This document shows, piece by piece, positions 17,245 to 26,769 of a stretch of DNA of 64,000 bases. A program made the position numbers and the translations under genes. This DNA comes from Ewingella sp049889095 (GTDB lineage: Bacteria > Pseudomonadota > Gammaproteobacteria > Enterobacterales > Enterobacteriaceae). Below the pieces are notes generated by a model, which was not told the DNA's origin, did no database searches, and saw only the letters and a list, made by a program, of their open reading frames with translations. How positions within the stretch are numbered: the stretch's first letter is position 1; the number at the start of each line of letters is the position of its first letter. Location of the stretch: assembly GCA_049889095.1 (NCBI GenBank), contig JBLJFK010000003.1. One strand, written 5' to 3'.

Positions 17245-18186
17245 CTATGCACTAACAACCTGAATTACACGGCGCAAGGCTTCGTCTGGCTTTTCACTGT
17301 CCAGCCATTCAACCCCCTCCCAACCTCGCAACCAGGTCATCTGACGTTTGGCCAGCTGTCGTGTCGCGCAAACGCCACGATAAACCATTTCATCGTAGTC
17401 GGTTTCGCCAGAAAGATATGACCACATCTGGCGATAACCCACACAACGAATGGAAGGCAAGTCCGTATGCAAGTCGCCCCGAGCTATCAGCGTTCTAACT
17501 TCATTTTCAAAACCATGCAACAACATCTGACTAAAACGTTGTTCTATACGTTCATGTAACAACTCGCGCTGAGTCGGTGCAATCGCAAACTGATGTACAT
17601 CATACGGCAGCGATTCACCCGAGATCTTAGTCAGTTCGGTTAAAGTTTTACCTGAAATATAAAAAACTTCCAGTGCTCTGGACAGTCTCTGCGGATCATT
17701 CGGATGAATTCGCGTTGCCGCTACCGGATCTATCTCACGTAATTGGTGATGGAGGCTGTCCCATCCGTGCTCTGCTGCCTGCGTTTCTATGCGCTGCCGA
17801 ATGGCTGGGTCCGCCGGGGGCAACGGCGAAAGGCCTTCTAATAACGCTTTGAAATACATCATCGTGCCACCGACTAAAAGCGGAATTTTATTCCGTGCGG
17901 TGATCTCAGCCATTTCCCGCAAGGCATCTGCGCGAAAATCAGCCGCTGAGTAAGCCTCTCTCGGATCGAGGATGTTGATTAAGCGGTGGGGTGCCTCGCG
18001 TAATTCCTCTTCAGTCGGTTTGGCGGTGCCGACATCCATACCGCGATAAATCAGCGCGGAATCCACACTGATAATATCGACCGGAAGATGGTCAAGTAAT
18101 GAGATCGCCAGGGCCGTTTTGCCGGAGGCCGTCGGCCCCATAATGAAGATCGCTGGAGGTAAATGATGTGTATTCAAGTCAGTCAC
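17245..18186 (-). CDS. miaA: tRNA dimethylallyltransferase
   Basis: MiaA adds the dimethylallyl group to N6 of A37 in tRNAs that read codons starting with U. The P loop GPTASGKT, the tRNA-contact stretch SVDSALIYRGMDVGTAKP and RLSRALEVFYISGKTLTEL are present. The GTG at 18186 overlaps the mutL stop by 8 bases and gives 313 residues, close to relatives; an upstream in-frame ATG (18219) would lie well inside mutL. The gene is embedded in the mutL-miaA-hfq series. Confidence 0.93.
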   Translation of the reverse strand: MTDLNTHHLPPAIFIMGPTASGKTALAISLLDHLPVDIISVDSALIYRGMDVGTAKPTEEELREAPHRLINILDPREAYSAADFRADALREMAEITARNKIPLLVGGTMMYFKALLEGLSPLPPADPAIRQRIETQAAEHGWDSLHHQLREIDPVAATRIHPNDPQRLSRALEVFYISGKTLTELTKISGESLPYDVHQFAIAPTQRELLHERIEQRFSQMLLHGFENEVRTLIARGDLHTDLPSIRCVGYRQMWSYLSGETDYDEMVYRGVCATRQLAKRQMTWLRGWEGVEWLDSEKPDEALRRVIQVVSA

Positions 18187-20092
18187 GCTTAAAAGCCGCC
18201 AGAGCAGGCTGTAAATCAATAGGTTGCAGAAGGCCAGACGGAGGCGATTTAACCAGTTTAGGGCAAAGGCGCTCTACGTCTGTGAGTAATTGTATCGCTT
18301 GTGAAATGGTCCAGACTTCGTGATCGCTGCCAGTGTGGCGGGCAAACCACATGGCTACCGCATCAGAAGTTACCTCCTGCTGAACAGCAAGATAGCCTAA
18401 CAGGTCGGGTATCAACTTTTGTAAATTTTGTTGCCGTAAAGGTAAAGGTACTGCGCGTAAGGTCACACGCTGGTGATCAACCGTCATCTCGAGGCCAAAT
18501 TTTTGCAACAACGCCTGATGACGAACAAACGCAGCACTCTCTTCTTTGTTTATGTGAAGTTTAAGTGGGATGAGTAAAGGTTGAGGACGCAACCCCTCTT
18601 CCGGCGGCGTTAATTGCGCTCGCTTCAGCCAGCGCTCCGCGATAGGCAGCGATAACAACACCAGCTGTTTCCGCCGTTCGAGCAACGCATATTCCGGCGC
18701 GTACACCGTCAGTACACGTCCGAAACTCTGGCTGTGCGAGTCCAACGCAGATTCAGGCAGCTGATTATGTGATATTTTTGGCGGCAACGACGCAGCAGGT
18801 TCCTCGACTTTCAGCACCTGCGTAGTCGATTGCAGTAAGCGCTGATACATATCGCCCTGCGGCTGGCTGTAAGACGGCTGGTCATCTTTAAACACGGCTT
18901 CACGTGGTTGACTGACGCGCGATGTCGCAGGAAAGACATTTTCACGCGCGGCGCGTGGCGCAGTTTCCCGCTTCGCAGCCGGTTGCGAGAAGTGATTGGC
19001 GCCTGCGGCTTGGCGGTTTTCAGGCTGCCAGCGCGGTGCATCAATTTCCACACCGTCTTCATCGACAAGAGTTCCAGCGAGCAGATCGGGTTTAGCGATC
19101 TGCTGCAACACCGTCATCACGGCCTGATAAATAAAATCATGCACTAACCGCGACTGATGAAAACGGACTTCATGTTTGGCTGGATGTACATTTACATCCA
19201 CCTGATGCGGATCGACATCCAGATAAAGGACATACGCTGGCAGTTGGTCGTCTTTCAACTGGTCTTGGTAGGCCTGGCGGATTGCATGGTTGATAAGACG
19301 GTCTTTCATCATGCGATTATTGACATAGCAATACTGCATGTCTGTCAGGCTACGCGATCCGGCCGGATCGGCGACCCAGCCGTGGATCCCCATATCGCCA
19401 TGTTCCCACTTCACCTCAAGCGCATGCTGTACAAAAGTCGGGCTACAGATAGCCGCCAGCCGTCGCGAAGATTGCGCCGGATCGGTCACTGCACGATATT
19501 GCCGTATCAGTTTGCCGTTGTGCGTGAGGTTAATGGCCACGTCAAAACGCGCCAGCGCAATGCGCCGGACCACTTCGTCGATATGAGTGAATTCAGTTTT
19601 CTCAGTGCGCATAAATTTGCGCCGGGCGGGTGTATTGAAGAACAAATCCAGTACTTCAACCGTAGAACCCTGTGGATGCGCCGCAGGTTTAATTGTAACG
19701 GCCATATCGCGGCCTTCGGCATACGCCTGCCAGGCTTCGGGCTGAGTTGCGGTGCGTGACGTCAGCATCAGACGTGAAACCGAACTGATGCTGGCCAGTG
19801 CCTCCCCACGAAAACCGAGACTGACAATCGCCTCAAGATCATCGAGGCAGCTGATTTTACTGGTGGCATGACGCGCAAGTGCGAGGGCCAGCTCATCTTT
19901 AGCAATGCCGCAGCCGTTATCACGGATGCGGATAAGCTTGGCACCGCCGCGATCGATATCAATATCTATACGCGTTGCGCCGGCGTCCAGACTGTTCTCC
20001 ACCAACTCCTTCACCACCGAAGCCGGTCTTTCCACAACTTCACCCGCCGCTATCTGATTGGCTAATTGCGGGGGCAGAACCTGAATCGGCAT
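18179..20092 (-). CDS. mutL: DNA mismatch repair protein MutL
   Basis: The 637-residue MutL (E. coli 615) couples MutS mismatch recognition to MutH and UvrD. The GHKL ATPase is intact: ENSLDAGATRIDIDIDRGG, RDNGCGI and GFRGEALASI in residues 1-110. A variable Gln/Pro/Ser-rich linker (about 340-450) accounts for the extra length. The C-terminal dimerisation domain has no DQHAxxER endonuclease motif, as expected in Dam/MutH-using bacteria. Confidence 0.97.
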   Translation of the reverse strand: MPIQVLPPQLANQIAAGEVVERPASVVKELVENSLDAGATRIDIDIDRGGAKLIRIRDNGCGIAKDELALALARHATSKISCLDDLEAIVSLGFRGEALASISSVSRLMLTSRTATQPEAWQAYAEGRDMAVTIKPAAHPQGSTVEVLDLFFNTPARRKFMRTEKTEFTHIDEVVRRIALARFDVAINLTHNGKLIRQYRAVTDPAQSSRRLAAICSPTFVQHALEVKWEHGDMGIHGWVADPAGSRSLTDMQYCYVNNRMMKDRLINHAIRQAYQDQLKDDQLPAYVLYLDVDPHQVDVNVHPAKHEVRFHQSRLVHDFIYQAVMTVLQQIAKPDLLAGTLVDEDGVEIDAPRWQPENRQAAGANHFSQPAAKRETAPRAARENVFPATSRVSQPREAVFKDDQPSYSQPQGDMYQRLLQSTTQVLKVEEPAASLPPKISHNQLPESALDSHSQSFGRVLTVYAPEYALLERRKQLVLLSLPIAERWLKRAQLTPPEEGLRPQPLLIPLKLHINKEESAAFVRHQALLQKFGLEMTVDHQRVTLRAVPLPLRQQNLQKLIPDLLGYLAVQQEVTSDAVAMWFARHTGSDHEVWTISQAIQLLTDVERLCPKLVKSPPSGLLQPIDLQPALAAFKRD

Positions 20093-20142
20093 AATGGCTC
20101 CAGAGATAAAACGCTACACTTCGCCGGTACCAACGAAGCAAA

Positions 20143-21900
20143 TTATGACTGAGGAATGGTTAAATTTTGGCCGAGTTGCACCTCACCAGACTTCATGTGG
20201 TTGGCCGTTTTGATATCATTCATGCTGACACCATATTTCGACGCGATCGCCGACAGCGTATCGCCCCGTGTGACTTTGTGCTTCGCCGCTTTCTTTTTGG
20301 TCGCAGCGGTTTTCTGACTGTTTACCGATACCGCTTTAGTACCCGCCGGCACTTTCAACCGTTGTCCAACCCACACGCCGTCTTTCTTCAGCTTGTTCAA
20401 ATCGCTCAGCGCGCCCGCAGTCGTACCATATTTAACGGCAATCCCGATCAGCGTTTCACCGCGTTTTACCTGATGAATCTGCGTTGCGCCGCCTGAGGCT
20501 GCCGTCGCTTCAACCGGCCCTGGCTGACTCATGGAACTGTTGACCGAAGCGCTGCTGTCAACCGCCGTTGCTGAGGCCAGCAACGGACGGTTTTCGACCT
20601 TTGGGCCGGATTGCAACGGATGCGACAGGAAATAACTGCGCAGGCCAGAGTAGATAGCCTGAGCAATTTTATCCTGATACGCGCTGCTACCAAGCAGCCG
20701 CTCCTCATTACCATTACTGATGAAGCCGGTTTCCACCAGCAAAGAAGGAATATCCGGTGAACGCAGTACGCCAAGGCTGGCATGTTCGGGTTTTGCTTTG
20801 TGCAATGCTCCAACACGGCGTAGCTGAATCAGCACTTTCGACGCCACGTCATAACCAACGCGCTGCGAATGGCCAAATTGTAAATCCAGCACCGCCTGGC
20901 TTAGGTAAGGATCAGCGGCGGTATTCGCCAACATGTCACCCGCACCACCAAGCAATTCAGATTGCTTCTCATGCTGCTCCAGCCAGTTACCCATTTCACT
21001 GTTGGCACGGCGGTTGGACAGTACCCAGACCGATGCTCCGGTGGCGCTGCGGTTAGGTGCAGCATCAGCATGAATAGAGACAAGCACGTTGGCGCCTTTC
21101 TTACGGGCAACGTCTGAACGTCCCATCACCGAAATAAAGTAGTCGCCATCACGAGTCAGTACCGGTTTAAACATCGGATCGCTTTCGAGTTTGGCTTGCA
21201 GCTTACGGGCAATGGCAATCGTGACATTTTTTTCTTTCAGGCCATTAGCGCCAATGGCTCCCGGATCTTGCCCACCATGCCCGGCATCAATTGCCACAAT
21301 CACTTGATTGCTGCTGTCACTGCCGAGAGTTCGCGGCGTTGGTGTAACGTCTGACTTAGGCTCTTGGGTCACTGCCGTCAGTTGACTGCCAACAAAGGGG
21401 TTTGGTTCACTGTTTTTCGCCGTTAAAGCCGCATTTGGCGATGGTGTTGACGTCACCGTATTTAGCGGAACAGAACGTCTCGCGGATGCTGTGGCGGCAG
21501 CGTTCATCGTGAAAACAACGTTATTTCCCTGAATCACCGAATTGGTTTTCACTTTTTGCGTCAGCTCAAACACCAGTCGCTGGCTTTGAGCATCTTGTGC
21601 ATTACTGGAACGCACCCGCTTCACCAGATTCTGACCATTAAAATTCAGCGGCAGACCTTTCATTACACCGCTTTGTTTAACATCGATCACCACCCTTTCA
21701 GGGTTGTGCAGCGGAAAGAAGGCGTAGTCAGGCTTCCCATCAAAAGTAATGGTGATGGTCGATTGGGTGGATCCGTTGGAAACATTAATGTTTTTCATGC
21801 CTGCTGCCGATGCAGACAATGGTGCCAAGGCAGCAAACAGCAAAATCGACGATAAAAACAGCGTCGTAGTAAGGAAAATCTTTTTGAAGCAATCACTCAT
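20143..21900 (-). CDS. amiB: N-acetylmuramoyl-L-alanine amidase AmiB
   Basis: This periplasmic zinc amidase cleaves septal peptidoglycan for daughter-cell separation and needs EnvC in E. coli. The order is a signal peptide (about 1-33), an AMIN targeting domain (about 36-130), a linker, an Amidase_3 domain (about 198-425) with zinc ligands H208, E223 and H277 and catalytic E390, and then two LysM domains (about 475-518 and 540-584). At 585 residues it is far longer than E. coli AmiB (445), mainly because of an extended linker and a second LysM. The start lies 7 bases after the tsaE stop. Confidence 0.96.
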   Translation of the reverse strand: MSDCFKKIFLTTTLFLSSILLFAALAPLSASAAGMKNINVSNGSTQSTITITFDGKPDYAFFPLHNPERVVIDVKQSGVMKGLPLNFNGQNLVKRVRSSNAQDAQSQRLVFELTQKVKTNSVIQGNNVVFTMNAAATASARRSVPLNTVTSTPSPNAALTAKNSEPNPFVGSQLTAVTQEPKSDVTPTPRTLGSDSSNQVIVAIDAGHGGQDPGAIGANGLKEKNVTIAIARKLQAKLESDPMFKPVLTRDGDYFISVMGRSDVARKKGANVLVSIHADAAPNRSATGASVWVLSNRRANSEMGNWLEQHEKQSELLGGAGDMLANTAADPYLSQAVLDLQFGHSQRVGYDVASKVLIQLRRVGALHKAKPEHASLGVLRSPDIPSLLVETGFISNGNEERLLGSSAYQDKIAQAIYSGLRSYFLSHPLQSGPKVENRPLLASATAVDSSASVNSSMSQPGPVEATAASGGATQIHQVKRGETLIGIAVKYGTTAGALSDLNKLKKDGVWVGQRLKVPAGTKAVSVNSQKTAATKKKAAKHKVTRGDTLSAIASKYGVSMNDIKTANHMKSGEVQLGQNLTIPQS

Positions 21901-21907
21901 CGCACGA

Positions 21908-22375
21908 TCATCCTTGCTGTTGTACCAGATGCAATAGACTTATTCCGCAGGCAGAAACCCCTTTCAGGGTTGCCTTGCGCCCATCAGTCTGATATTCCAG
22001 TGTTAATTCAATATCGGGTTCAGGAAGAACTCCGGTACCCTGCTGCGGCCATTCAACCAGACAGATAGCGTCTTGGGCAAAATAATCACGAATGCCCATA
22101 AATTCCAGCTCTTCCGGGTCCGCAAGACGGTACAGATCAAAATGGTATACCGCCATCGGATGTAACTGATAAGGCTCGACCAGAGTATATGTGGGGCTTT
22201 TTACATTACCCTGATGCCCAAGCGCCTGAAGAAAACCACGGCTAAAGGTTGTTTTTCCGGCACCTAGATCGCCGAAAAGATGAATAACTGTCGCACCAGT
22301 GCAAGCTTTGGCCACAGTGGCACCCAGTTTAAGCGTTGCTGCTTCGTCCGGCAGAGAGAGTTGTAGTTGATTCAT
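21908..22375 (-). CDS. tsaE: tRNA threonylcarbamoyladenosine biosynthesis ATPase TsaE
   Basis: The 155-residue ATPase works with TsaB and TsaD to place t6A at position 37 of ANN-decoding tRNAs. The Walker A GDLGAGKTTFSRG, switch stretch SPTYTLVEPY and HFDLYRL are complete. Its ATG overlaps the nnr stop by 4 bases, so nnr-tsaE-amiB are translationally coupled. Confidence 0.96.
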   Translation of the reverse strand: MNQLQLSLPDEAATLKLGATVAKACTGATVIHLFGDLGAGKTTFSRGFLQALGHQGNVKSPTYTLVEPYQLHPMAVYHFDLYRLADPEELEFMGIRDYFAQDAICLVEWPQQGTGVLPEPDIELTLEYQTDGRKATLKGVSACGISLLHLVQQQG

Positions 22376-23901
22376 TGGGTGATATCTTTTTTCTTCAGAT
22401 CAGGATTAACTAACGGAGCAATTACCGCTAAAAGATCGGTCGCCAACATACCGCGTGTACCGCGCAAAAGGGCTATCTGGTCAGCGGCTGCGCCGTGCAC
22501 CACCGCACCCGCACAGGCTGCGTCAAACAGCGAAAGTTGTTGAGCCAACAATCCGCCGATAATACCAGAAAGTACGTCGCCCATGCCGCCGGTAGCCATG
22601 CCTGCGTTGCCGACGTCGGCCAACGCTATCGGCCCACCATTCTCTGCAATCAACGAGCCCGCACCTTTGAGGAGCACGACACCGCCGTAGCGTTCTGTCA
22701 GCTTGCGCACTGCAAGTAAGCGGTCACTCTCAATATCTTTCACCGAACATCCCAGTAAACGAGCCGCTTCGCCGGGATGGGGCGTTAACACGCGATTTTG
22801 CCGTTTCTGCGGTGTGATTGCCAGCAAGTTCAGAGCATCGGCATCGAACAGGGACGGTTTAGTGCTCTCAGATACCTGTTTGAACGCCGCTTTACCCCAG
22901 GCTCTCTGCCCCATGCCGGGGCCAACTACCACGACATCGGCCCACTCAAGGCCGATTGCCAGTGACTTTTCATTCAGTTCCTGCACCATAAGTTCAGGCC
23001 TGGCGGTCAAAAGCGGCCCAGCGTGCTGTTTGTGAGTAAGTACTCGCACCATTCCGGCTCCAGCCCGCAATGCCGCTGCTGACGCCATAAGGATCGCTCC
23101 TGCGAAACCGATATCGCCGCCAACTACCAGTAAATTACCGTGATCGCCCTTATGCGAGCATGGCCGGCGGGGATGTAACCAGTCACCCAGTTGGGTGGCA
23201 TCAAGTCGCTGTAAAACCGCTGGATACCCACCCAGCCAGCTGCGTAAGCCAAGAGATTCGCAATGTAATTTCCCAACGTGATCGCGTGCTTTACCTGTCA
23301 GCAGACCGGGTTTGAGGGCAATGAAACAGAGGGTCAGAGCAGCCTGCACCGCTTTACCAGGCACAGTACCCTTGTCTGCATCAAGACCCGAGGGAATATC
23401 CAGGGACAACGCAGGGGCTTCATGAGCATTGATCGCAGCAATCAGCGCGTCATAGGGCGCGCGAGGCGCTGAAGTTAAACCGGTCCCGAGCAGCGCATCA
23501 ATAATCAGATCAACGTCGGGTGGCCAGCACGTATCGGCTGCACCGACCGCACCACCGGCGCTGAGCCACGCATTGTGCGCTGTCTGAGCTTCATCAGGTG
23601 AGGGCTTATCACTTTTCACCGCCAAAAGCGTCACGCTTATACCCGCCGATTTCGCCAGCCGCGCGACTTCATACCCATCACCACCGTTATTGCCATGTCC
23701 GCACAGCACCAGCCAGTGCCGGGCTGTGGGGAACGTCGTCCGTGCCAGATGAAATGCCGCCGCCCCCGCGCGCTGCATCAGCGTGAACAAAGAAATGCCG
23801 ATTTCCTGCGCAGCATGACTTTCCGCCTGACGCAGCCAGTCCGCAGAAAAGACAGAATGTGGTAAACTCTGCGCGTTACGTTCTTCACTTTGGTTAGTCA
23901 T
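22372..23901 (-). CDS. nnr: Bifunctional NAD(P)H-hydrate repair enzyme
   Basis: Nnr repairs hydrated NAD(P)H. The N-terminal epimerase domain (about 1-215, with CGHGNNGGDGYEVARLA) interconverts R and S forms, and the C-terminal ADP-dependent dehydratase (about 225-509, with NAGMATGGMGDVLSG and DADALNLLA) restores NAD(P)H. The ATG at 23901 has an AGAGGGAG ribosome-binding site; an in-frame ATG at 23922 is less good. The start codon overlaps the queG start codon on the other strand by two bases. It heads the leftward series nnr-tsaE-amiB. Confidence 0.95.
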   Translation of the reverse strand: MTNQSEERNAQSLPHSVFSADWLRQAESHAAQEIGISLFTLMQRAGAAAFHLARTTFPTARHWLVLCGHGNNGGDGYEVARLAKSAGISVTLLAVKSDKPSPDEAQTAHNAWLSAGGAVGAADTCWPPDVDLIIDALLGTGLTSAPRAPYDALIAAINAHEAPALSLDIPSGLDADKGTVPGKAVQAALTLCFIALKPGLLTGKARDHVGKLHCESLGLRSWLGGYPAVLQRLDATQLGDWLHPRRPCSHKGDHGNLLVVGGDIGFAGAILMASAAALRAGAGMVRVLTHKQHAGPLLTARPELMVQELNEKSLAIGLEWADVVVVGPGMGQRAWGKAAFKQVSESTKPSLFDADALNLLAITPQKRQNRVLTPHPGEAARLLGCSVKDIESDRLLAVRKLTERYGGVVLLKGAGSLIAENGGPIALADVGNAGMATGGMGDVLSGIIGGLLAQQLSLFDAACAGAVVHGAAADQIALLRGTRGMLATDLLAVIAPLVNPDLKKKDITQ

Positions 23902-25087
23902 GACACTCCCTCTTGATCTCATTCAGCTGGCCCGGCTTATCAAGCAATGGGGCGAATCCCTTGGCTTCCAGCAGATCGGTATCTGCGATACCGATCTTTC
24001 TGCTGAAGAGCCAAAATTGCAGGCATGGCTTGATAAACAATACCATGGCGAAATGGAATGGATGGCACGTCACGGCATGCTGCGCGCGCGCGCGCATGAA
24101 CTTCTGCCCGGCACGCTACGAGTCATCAGCGTTCGAATGAATTATCTGCCCGCCAAAGCCGCATTCGCCAAAACACTGAATAACCCTGAGCTGGGCTACG
24201 TCAGCCGTTACGCGCTCGGGCGCGATTATCATAAGTTGCTGCGGCAACGCCTGAAGAAACTCGGCGATAAAATCCAGGCTCATTGCACTGAACATGCTGA
24301 TTCAATAACAATTGATGGTCAGCAAAAGCATGGCACAGAAATCACTTTCCGGCCTTTCGTCGATTCAGCGCCGATTATGGAACGCCCACTGGCGGCGAAA
24401 GCAGGGATCGGCTGGGTTGGTAAACACTCACTTATTCTCAACCGCGAAGCTGGCTCGTGGTTCTTCCTCGGTGAATTGCTGATTGATTTACCGCTGCCGG
24501 TTGACCAGCCTCAGGAAGAAAAATGCGGCAAGTGTGTCGCCTGCATGACTACCTGCCCGACCGGTGCAATTGTTGCGCCTTACACCGTGGATGCGCGGCG
24601 CTGTATTTCTTATCTGACGATTGAACTGGAAGGGGTGATCCCGGAAGAGTTCCGCAAACTGATGGGTAACCGCATCTATGGTTGTGATGATTGTCAGCTG
24701 ATTTGCCCATGGAATCGTTATTCGCAGCTTACCGACGAAAAAGATTTCACCCCGCGTGCCGCATTACATGCGCCGGAGCTTATCGATCTCTTTGCCTGGA
24801 ATGAGGAAAAGTTTTTGCGAATAACTGAAGGTTCACCTATCAGGCGCATCGGTCATTTACGCTGGCTGCGTAATATTTCGGTCGCATTGGGCAATGCACC
24901 TTATGCAGAAAATGTGCTTTTGGCGCTGCAAACGCGACGAGGCGAAAATAGCCTGCTGGACGAACATATTGAATGGGCTATAGCGCAACAGATGGAAAGA
25001 CGGAGTGAGAATCAGGTGGAAGTGCAATCTTCCCAGATTAAACGCCTGATTAGAGCGGTCGAAAGAGGTTTGCCACGCGATGCATAA
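23900..25087 (+). CDS. queG: Epoxyqueuosine reductase QueG
   Basis: QueG catalyses the last step of queuosine synthesis in tRNA, using cobalamin and two [4Fe-4S] clusters. The catalytic Asp lies in RPFVDSAP (about D155), and the cluster motifs CGKCVACMTTCPTGA and CDDCQLICPW are complete. At 395 residues it is 16 longer than E. coli QueG because of an insertion at about residues 130-148, just before the catalytic segment. It diverges from nnr with overlapping start codons, so its promoter must lie inside the nnr coding region. Confidence 0.95.
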   Translation: MTLPLDLIQLARLIKQWGESLGFQQIGICDTDLSAEEPKLQAWLDKQYHGEMEWMARHGMLRARAHELLPGTLRVISVRMNYLPAKAAFAKTLNNPELGYVSRYALGRDYHKLLRQRLKKLGDKIQAHCTEHADSITIDGQQKHGTEITFRPFVDSAPIMERPLAAKAGIGWVGKHSLILNREAGSWFFLGELLIDLPLPVDQPQEEKCGKCVACMTTCPTGAIVAPYTVDARRCISYLTIELEGVIPEEFRKLMGNRIYGCDDCQLICPWNRYSQLTDEKDFTPRAALHAPELIDLFAWNEEKFLRITEGSPIRRIGHLRWLRNISVALGNAPYAENVLLALQTRRGENSLLDEHIEWAIAQQMERRSENQVEVQSSQIKRLIRAVERGLPRDA

Positions 25088-25389
25088 GTGTCAATTACAA
25101 ACGTTACAATGCCACCTTTTTATCTGTGCATAAAAATATAAATGCTTTGACAATCAAGTGCAAAAGAAAGAGCAAGTGATCAAGATAACGTTTTTTCATA
25201 AAAAAATATCGTTTTAATTCAGCAGCTTATTTTTTGACAATATAAATCGGCCAAAAAATGTACTGTGTGAAAATTCAACGAAAACTGTGGATAAGTCTGT
25301 TCAAAAAGTTACTACAAAGAATGTAAAGTGATGACGTAACGCGCCTGCAAGTGGCGTGCTGTCTGGCCTGGAGATTGAATGAATAAAAA
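25088..25389. other. AT-rich intergenic region at the datA position, with two DnaA boxes
   Basis: No convincing gene is present in these 302 bases between queG and the tRNA-Gly genes. Two perfect DnaA boxes (consensus TTATNCACA on the minus strand) lie at 25125-25133 (TTATGCACA) and 25286-25294 (TTATCCACA) in the same orientation, about 160 bp apart, with very AT-rich DNA between them. A core IHF-like match (TCAANNNNTTA) is at 25301-25311. In E. coli the DnaA-titrating, DDAH-promoting locus datA lies beside queG and glyVXY. The synteny and boxes suggest a datA counterpart; function is inferred. Confidence 0.55.
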
Positions 25390-25465
<76 letters not shown>

Positions 25466-25541
25466 ATTGAGATGCTTGATACATCCTGCTGTTAACTGGT
25501 TTGTTGGAAAACCACAGCATCACTTCTGAAGATACAAATTT

Positions 25542-25617
<76 letters not shown>

Positions 25618-25661
25618 GTCGCATGGAACTTTTTTCTAACCTTGATCAACTACTTAAAATT

Positions 25662-25737
<76 letters not shown>

Positions 25738-25778
25738 TCTGCGCACTCAACGAAATTGTTCATCGGTACGGGGTGCGC

Positions 25779-25806
25779 ATTATACGAGAAATCCGCCCCC
25801 TCGCAA
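25779..25806 (-). promoter_or_regulatory. Stable-RNA promoter of the tRNA-Gly operon
   Basis: On the minus strand TTGCGA (25801-25806) is followed after 16 bp by a consensus TATAAT (25779-25784). The GCGCACCCC discriminator is GC-rich, typical of stringently controlled tRNA promoters. Confidence 0.85.
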
Positions 25807-25930
25807 GCCCCTGAAAGCAAAAAAACGTGTTTTTCGTTCAAGTGCCGATTAAAAGAACAAACCGGCGATTTAAGCAGCAAGTCGGGGGGATTTGATGTTC
25901 TTCAATAGGTTAAAAATATTTTAACAATAA

Positions 25931-26051
25931 ATACCCTAAAACATTCGAGTGGCGCGAAGGCCGCAAACTCACGAATTCCGATGAGCTGACATGAATCAGT
26001 TATTCGGGTAAGAGTATGCAGCTAACGCATCTGCGGCTTGAGGATGACGGA
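25931..26051. repeat. Long copy of the interspersed palindromic element
   Basis: These 121 bases sit between the tRNA-Gly promoter and the orn stop. Read on the minus strand, the left part (GCAGATGCGTTAGCTGCA) and right end (CACTCGAATGTTTTAGGGTAT) match the short copy at 8084-8154. The centre holds a CTGA-TTCATG-TCAG hairpin absent from the short copy. It begins 3 bases past the orn stop and could serve as its 3' end. The rest of the 25738-26054 gap shows only the tRNA promoter. Confidence 0.65.
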
Positions 26052-26054
26052 CAT

Positions 26055-26600
26055 TTAGAGTTGGATGAAATGCTCGCGGTAATACGCCAGTTCTGCCACG
26101 GATTCACGAATATCATCCAACGCCTGATGGGTATTCTGTTTTTTAAAACCACCCAGTACTTCGGGTTTCCAGCGGCGCGCCAGCTCTTTCAGCGTACTGA
26201 CATCCAGATAACGATAGTGGAAGTAGGTTTCCAGCTGTGGCATGTATTTGAACAGGAAACGGCGGTCCTGCCCGACACTGTTACCACAAATCGGTGATTT
26301 ACCTTCAGGTACCCACTGTTGCAAGAACTCGATAGTTTTCAGCTGCGCCGTATTGTCATCAAAGGCACTGGATCTGACCCGCTCGACCAAACCGCTGCCG
26401 GTATGAGTACGCACGTTCCAGTCATCCATCAGCGCCAGCTGTGCATCTGACTGATGAACTGCCATTACAGGACCTTCGGCCAAAATATTCAGATTGGCAT
26501 CGGTCACCAGGGTGGCAATCTCAATGATGCGGTCACGTTCAGGGTCGAGCCCGGTCATTTCCAAGTCGATCCAGATTAAGTTGCTGTCATTTCCTGTCAT
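26055..26600 (-). CDS. orn: Oligoribonuclease
   Basis: Orn is a DEDDh 3'-5' exonuclease that degrades 2-5 nucleotide RNAs, including pGpG from cyclic-di-GMP turnover, and is usually essential. The DEDD residues lie in WIDLEMTGLDPE (D12, E14), GNSVGQDRRFL and the final HQALDDIRESV with the catalytic His. At 181 residues it equals E. coli Orn. It is divergent from rsgA, as in E. coli. Confidence 0.98.
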   Translation of the reverse strand: MTGNDSNLIWIDLEMTGLDPERDRIIEIATLVTDANLNILAEGPVMAVHQSDAQLALMDDWNVRTHTGSGLVERVRSSAFDDNTAQLKTIEFLQQWVPEGKSPICGNSVGQDRRFLFKYMPQLETYFHYRYLDVSTLKELARRWKPEVLGGFKKQNTHQALDDIRESVAELAYYREHFIQL

Positions 26601-26769
26601 GATATTTCCTGTTAACGGTCAGTCATTGATGCTATTGCATCAACAATCAGAAGTTTGTGAGAGACACGCCGAGTAACCGCCTGCCAGCAACGGTTAATAA
26701 ATACGAAATAACTGGTATCATAGACGTTTTGGTCGCAACGAGCGATTAAAGCCAGTCAAGTGAGGCGCA

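Noticed and set aside
23899..23922. Longer Nnr starting at 23922
   Set aside because: The ATG at 23901 has a clearly better ribosome-binding site (AGAGGGAG), and the seven extra residues are not supported by relatives.
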